A stretch of 43,763 nucleotides of DNA, taken from positions 2,496 through 46,258 of the forward strand of contig CAMYJO010000019.1 of assembly GCA_947258755.1 (NCBI GenBank), in the 5' to 3' direction. Made by a program: the position numbers and the translations under genes. This DNA comes from an uncultured Gammaproteobacteria bacterium. Its GTDB lineage: Bacteria; Pseudomonadota; Gammaproteobacteria; JAADHQ01. Of the stretch, positions 40,953 through 43,763 are shown in pieces (within the stretch, counting starts at the first letter, position 1; every line of letters starts with the position of its first letter). The notes under the pieces are model-generated. The model was given only the letters and a program-made list of their open reading frames with translations, made no database searches and was not told where the DNA came from.

Positions 40953-42261
40953 AGCCAACAATATGAACACCGCGTCCGGCAACAAGCCACGCACGATAGA
41001 CATCGTGCGTGCAGGACTGGCCAAACGCAAGGCCTCTGAACGCCGCTTCAAGCTTTATGGAAAAATAGCGATTGGACTGGGACTATTATTTTTGCTTTTG
41101 CTTTTCGGCAGTATCGCCGGCAACGGTTATACCGCTTTTGTGCAGACCTATGTCAAGCTCGATGTACATATCGACGCTGACAGGATTGATCCCGCTGGTA
41201 ACAGAGATCCAAAAGAACTATCGCGCGCCGATTATGGCGGCCTGGTCAAGGCCTCCTTGCGTGAGATGTTTCCCGAGGTCAATTCCCGCCGTGAGAAGCG
41301 GCAACTGTATCGCCTGGCTAGTACCGGCGCCAGCTATCAAATTCGTGAAATGGTTCTCGCAGACCCCGATCTGATCGGACAAAAATTGTCGCTGTGGGTG
41401 CCCGCGGATGACGAAATCGACATGTTGATGAAGGGGCACATCGATCGCAAATCAGCTGAGGACGATCGCCGCGTCAAGGACAACCAGATCGCCTGGGTGG
41501 ATCGACTGGTCAGCGAGGAGCGCATCGAAAAACGTTTCAATACCATCTTTTTCACCGCCGGTGATTCGCGTGACCCTGAACTGTCTGGTATCTGGGGCGC
41601 CGCTGCCGGCTCATTCTTCACCCTGATCGTAACCCTGCTGTTGTCATTCCCGATCGGGGTCGCAGCGGCGGTCTATCTGGAAGAATTTGCACCGCGTAAC
41701 AAGTTTACCGACATTATCGAGGTCAATATCAATAACCTGGCAGCGGTACCCTCGATTGTCTTTGGTTTGCTGGGCCTGGCCGTATTCATCAACTTCTTCG
41801 GTATGCCACGCTCGGCACCGATTGTCGGCGGACTGGTACTAACTCTGATGACCCTGCCTACCATTATTATCGCCAGTCGCGCGGCGCTGAAATCGGTACC
41901 GCCATCGATCCGCGAGGCTGCCCTGGGCATTGGTGCCTCACCGATGCAGGCCATGATTTACCATGTCCTGCCACTGGCCATGCCCGGTATGCTGACCGGT
42001 ACCATTATCGGCATGGCCCAGGCCCTCGGGGAAAGTGCGCCGTTGCTGATGATCGGCATGGTCGCCTTTATTGTCGATATCCCGCAGGGGGCATTTGACC
42101 CGTCAACGGTATTACCAGTACAAATCTACCTGTGGGCAGACAGCCCCGAAAGGGCATTTGTGGAGCGTACATCCGCAGCAATTATGGTATTATTGGCCTT
42201 TCTGATCACCATGAATGCCCTGGCGGTCATGTTGCGCAAACGGTTCGAGAGGCGCTGGTAA
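40945..42261 (+). CDS. pstA: Phosphate ABC transporter permease PstA, long form
   Basis: The second Pst membrane subunit, 438 residues against about 296 in E. coli. A cytoplasmic basic N-terminus ([18 protein letters not shown]) leads into one helix, then about 170 extra residues, apparently periplasmic ([20 protein letters not shown], later [17 protein letters not shown]). The permease core starts near [20 protein letters not shown], and the EAA loop is [20 protein letters not shown]. The ATG at 40945 overlaps the pstC stop. Both permeases carry extensions, suggesting the two periplasmic parts interact. Confidence 0.94.
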   Translation: MSKANNMNTASGNKPRTIDIVRAGLAKRKASERRFKLYGKIAIGLGLLFLLLLFGSIAGNGYTAFVQTYVKLDVHIDADRIDPAGNRDPKELSRADYGGLVKASLREMFPEVNSRREKRQLYRLASTGASYQIREMVLADPDLIGQKLSLWVPADDEIDMLMKGHIDRKSAEDDRRVKDNQIAWVDRLVSEERIEKRFNTIFFTAGDSRDPELSGIWGAAAGSFFTLIVTLLLSFPIGVAAAVYLEEFAPRNKFTDIIEVNINNLAAVPSIVFGLLGLAVFINFFGMPRSAPIVGGLVLTLMTLPTIIIASRAALKSVPPSIREAALGIGASPMQAMIYHVLPLAMPGMLTGTIIGMAQALGESAPLLMIGMVAFIVDIPQGAFDPSTVLPVQIYLWADSPERAFVERTSAAIMVLLAFLITMNALAVMLRKRFERRW

Positions 42262-42311
42262 CCAGACGTGATTACTTATTCAAACACGGCATCAGAAAAG
42301 CGAGTGTTACT

Positions 42312-43196
42312 ATGGAAACAATAGACGAATCAAATATTACTGAGATGGATAAACCGATGGTGGAAAAACCGGAATTACCGTCAGCTAGCAGCAAGGTCGA
42401 TCGCGAGGACCGTGCGACCGTGGGTGAGACAATGGTCGATGATCCGCGCATGAGCTGCCGTGATGTCAACGTCTATTATGGTGAAAACCATGCCATTCAT
42501 GACGTCAATCTTGATATTGGTCGCAATGAAGTCATCGCCATGATTGGTCCGTCAGGATGCGGAAAATCCACGTTCCTGCGCTGCCTGAATCGAATGAATG
42601 ACACCATTGATATTTGCAGGGTCACCGGCAGCATTACCCTCGACGATGAAGATATAAATCATAAAAAAATAGATGTTGTACCGCTACGCGCACAAGTCAG
42701 TATGGTTTTCCAGAAACCCAATCCATTCCCGAAATCCATCTATGAGAATGTTGCCTTTGGTCCCCGCATTCACGGTCTGGCTGACAAAAAGGCTGATCTG
42801 GAAGAGATTGTTGTCACCAGCCTGAAAAAGGCCGGTTTATGGGATGAAGTCAAGGACCGCCTGGACCAGCCCGGGACGGGTCTGTCCGGTGGCCAGCAAC
42901 AACGATTGTGTATCGCGCGTACGATTGCGGTCGGTCCAGAGGTCATCCTGATGGATGAGCCCTGCTCTGCACTGGATCCCATTGCGACTGCAAAAATTGA
43001 AGACCTGATTGATGAGCTGCGTCAACAATACACTATCTGCATCGTTACGCATTCGATGCAACAGGCTGCCCGTGTTTCACAACGCACGGCCTACTTTCAC
43101 CTCGGCGACCTGATTGAGGTCGGTGACACCGACAGAATATTCACCAACCCGAGACACAAACTGACCGAGGACTATATAACCGGCCGCTTTGGTTAA
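42312..43196 (+). CDS. pstB: Phosphate ABC transporter ATP-binding protein
   Basis: The ATPase of the Pst system, 294 residues. Walker A is GPSGCGKST, the signature [13 protein letters not shown], Walker [14 protein letters not shown] and the switch His in [13 protein letters not shown]. An N-terminal acidic extension of about 38 residues ([15 protein letters not shown] and on) precedes the usual start near [12 protein letters not shown]. The frame is open further upstream into pstA; 42312 is chosen as the first ATG after the pstA stop, with only weak ribosome-site support. Later ATGs in the extension remain possible starts. Confidence 0.94.
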   Translation: METIDESNITEMDKPMVEKPELPSASSKVDREDRATVGETMVDDPRMSCRDVNVYYGENHAIHDVNLDIGRNEVIAMIGPSGCGKSTFLRCLNRMNDTIDICRVTGSITLDDEDINHKKIDVVPLRAQVSMVFQKPNPFPKSIYENVAFGPRIHGLADKKADLEEIVVTSLKKAGLWDEVKDRLDQPGTGLSGGQQQRLCIARTIAVGPEVILMDEPCSALDPIATAKIEDLIDELRQQYTICIVTHSMQQAARVSQRTAYFHLGDLIEVGDTDRIFTNPRHKLTEDYITGRFG

Positions 43197-43224
43197 CACG
43201 CCAGAACCTGGACAGGAGTCAAGC

Positions 43225-43763
43225 ATGCAGCAACCCACTGAAGGCCATACCGTCGTTAGATATGATGGCGAATTGAACAGCCTGCATATTATGATGCTGG
43301 AGATGGGTAGCCTGGTTCTGGACCAGGTGCGCACGGCCCTGAAAGCACTCAAGGAAGTGGACCTGGTGGCTGCCCGACAGGTTCTGATACGGGAACATAA
43401 GGTCGATGAACTGGAAATCAAGGCAGATGACGAAGTCATCTCGGTCATCGCCCGACGTGGACCGGTGGCGCGGGATCTACGTATCATTATGGCTTTCTCC
43501 AAGACCATTACCGACCTTGAACGTGTCGGTGATGAGGCTGCGCGTATCGCCGGCATCATCGAAGAAATGTATGAAACAGACCGTAGTCACCCTAGTGGAC
43601 ACCTGTTACGTGATGTACATGTCATGGGTGCCCTGGTTTCCCAAATGCTGCAGAGGGCTCTCGGAATAATCGATGGACTCAAGGCCGCTGATGCCGAGGA
43701 ATTGGCTAAAGGCCACCAGGAACTGGATGCCGAGTTTCGTTCCAGCATGCGTCGACTAACCAC
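43225..43763 (+). CDS. phoU: Phosphate signalling protein PhoU, 3' truncated by window
   Basis: PhoU links Pst transport to the PhoR/PhoB system and represses it when phosphate is ample. The first 179 residues are visible; the window ends before the stop. The start has a CAGGAG ribosome site at 43213-43218. Family helices are recognisable: VRYDGELNSLHIMMLEMGSL, the metal-binding REHKVDELEIKADDEVISVI, and ITDLERVGDEAARIAGIIEE. It follows pstB by 28 bases, the normal order pstSCAB-phoU. Confidence 0.95.
   Translation, partial: MQQPTEGHTVVRYDGELNSLHIMMLEMGSLVLDQVRTALKALKEVDLVAARQVLIREHKVDELEIKADDEVISVIARRGPVARDLRIIMAFSKTITDLERVGDEAARIAGIIEEMYETDRSHPSGHLLRDVHVMGALVSQMLQRALGIIDGLKAADAEELAKGHQELDAEFRSSMRRLT

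Overview
The window looks like a stretch of chromosome from a free-living gammaproteobacterium with roughly balanced base composition. The best evidence is gene order. The clusters argC / DUF6776-like / bactofilin / erpA / anmK / M23 peptidase, ptsP-rppH-HAD phosphatase and ampD-ampE recall those of Pseudomonas-type gammaproteobacteria, although citrate synthase lies between erpA and anmK here. I cannot name a genus. No rRNA, tRNA, CRISPR array, prophage or intact insertion sequence was recognised.

Layout. 1-7 kb: the 3' part of an M23 cell-wall peptidase gene and anmK (plus strand) converge on citrate synthase, erpA, bactofilin, a coiled-coil membrane protein and argC (minus strand). A tandem palindromic repeat lies at the convergence, and erpA has a strong IscR-type site over its promoter. 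7-12 kb: a ClC channel, a TlpA-like thioredoxin, HemJ, a YggX-like protein, a secreted dienelactone-hydrolase-like protein and a CysZ/EI24 membrane protein. 12.2-14.4 kb: two adjacent decayed small genes (one with a nonsense codon, one with two apparent +1 frameshifts), a secreted coiled-coil protein and a small membrane protein. 14.7-17.4 kb: an outer-membrane porin, an FMN-binding protein with a flavinylation motif and a PepSY transmembrane protein, all behind a Fur-like box. This looks like an iron-responsive envelope electron-transfer operon. 17.6-19.3 kb: an A-type Fe-S carrier with an unusual cysteine tail, followed by an ATP-grasp ligase of unknown substrate.

19.4-29.4 kb: lipoproteins, PTS-Ntr enzyme I (ptsP), rppH, a HAD phosphatase overlapping a BtuCD/FecCDE-type ABC importer, a PqiA-like protein, a DUF922 putative metalloprotease, an MBL-fold hydrolase and a SAM methyltransferase. 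The methyltransferase/MBL junction is present twice as diverged direct repeats around a small lipoprotein gene, and each copy keeps only one of the two genes intact. 29.5-31.8 kb: a cobalamin riboswitch precedes a TonB-like protein, a PduO-type cobalamin adenosyltransferase and a Rossmann-fold protein. 31.8-36.6 kb: a P-loop kinase-like protein, a ROK sugar kinase, ampE, ampD, a thioredoxin-like protein and a YbaK-HDOD fusion. 37-43.8 kb: an SH3/coiled-coil membrane protein, then pstS-pstC-pstA-pstB-phoU behind a clear Pho box, with phoU cut by the window end.

Taken together, the genes cover cell-wall recycling (anmK, ampD, ampE), Fe-S biogenesis (erpA and the HesB-like carrier), iron- and B12-responsive envelope functions, and phosphate uptake. 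No classical defence or mobile system is visible. The least-explained items are the Fur-box porin/FMN/PepSY operon, the HesB/ATP-grasp pair and the unknown Rossmann protein under the B12 riboswitch.
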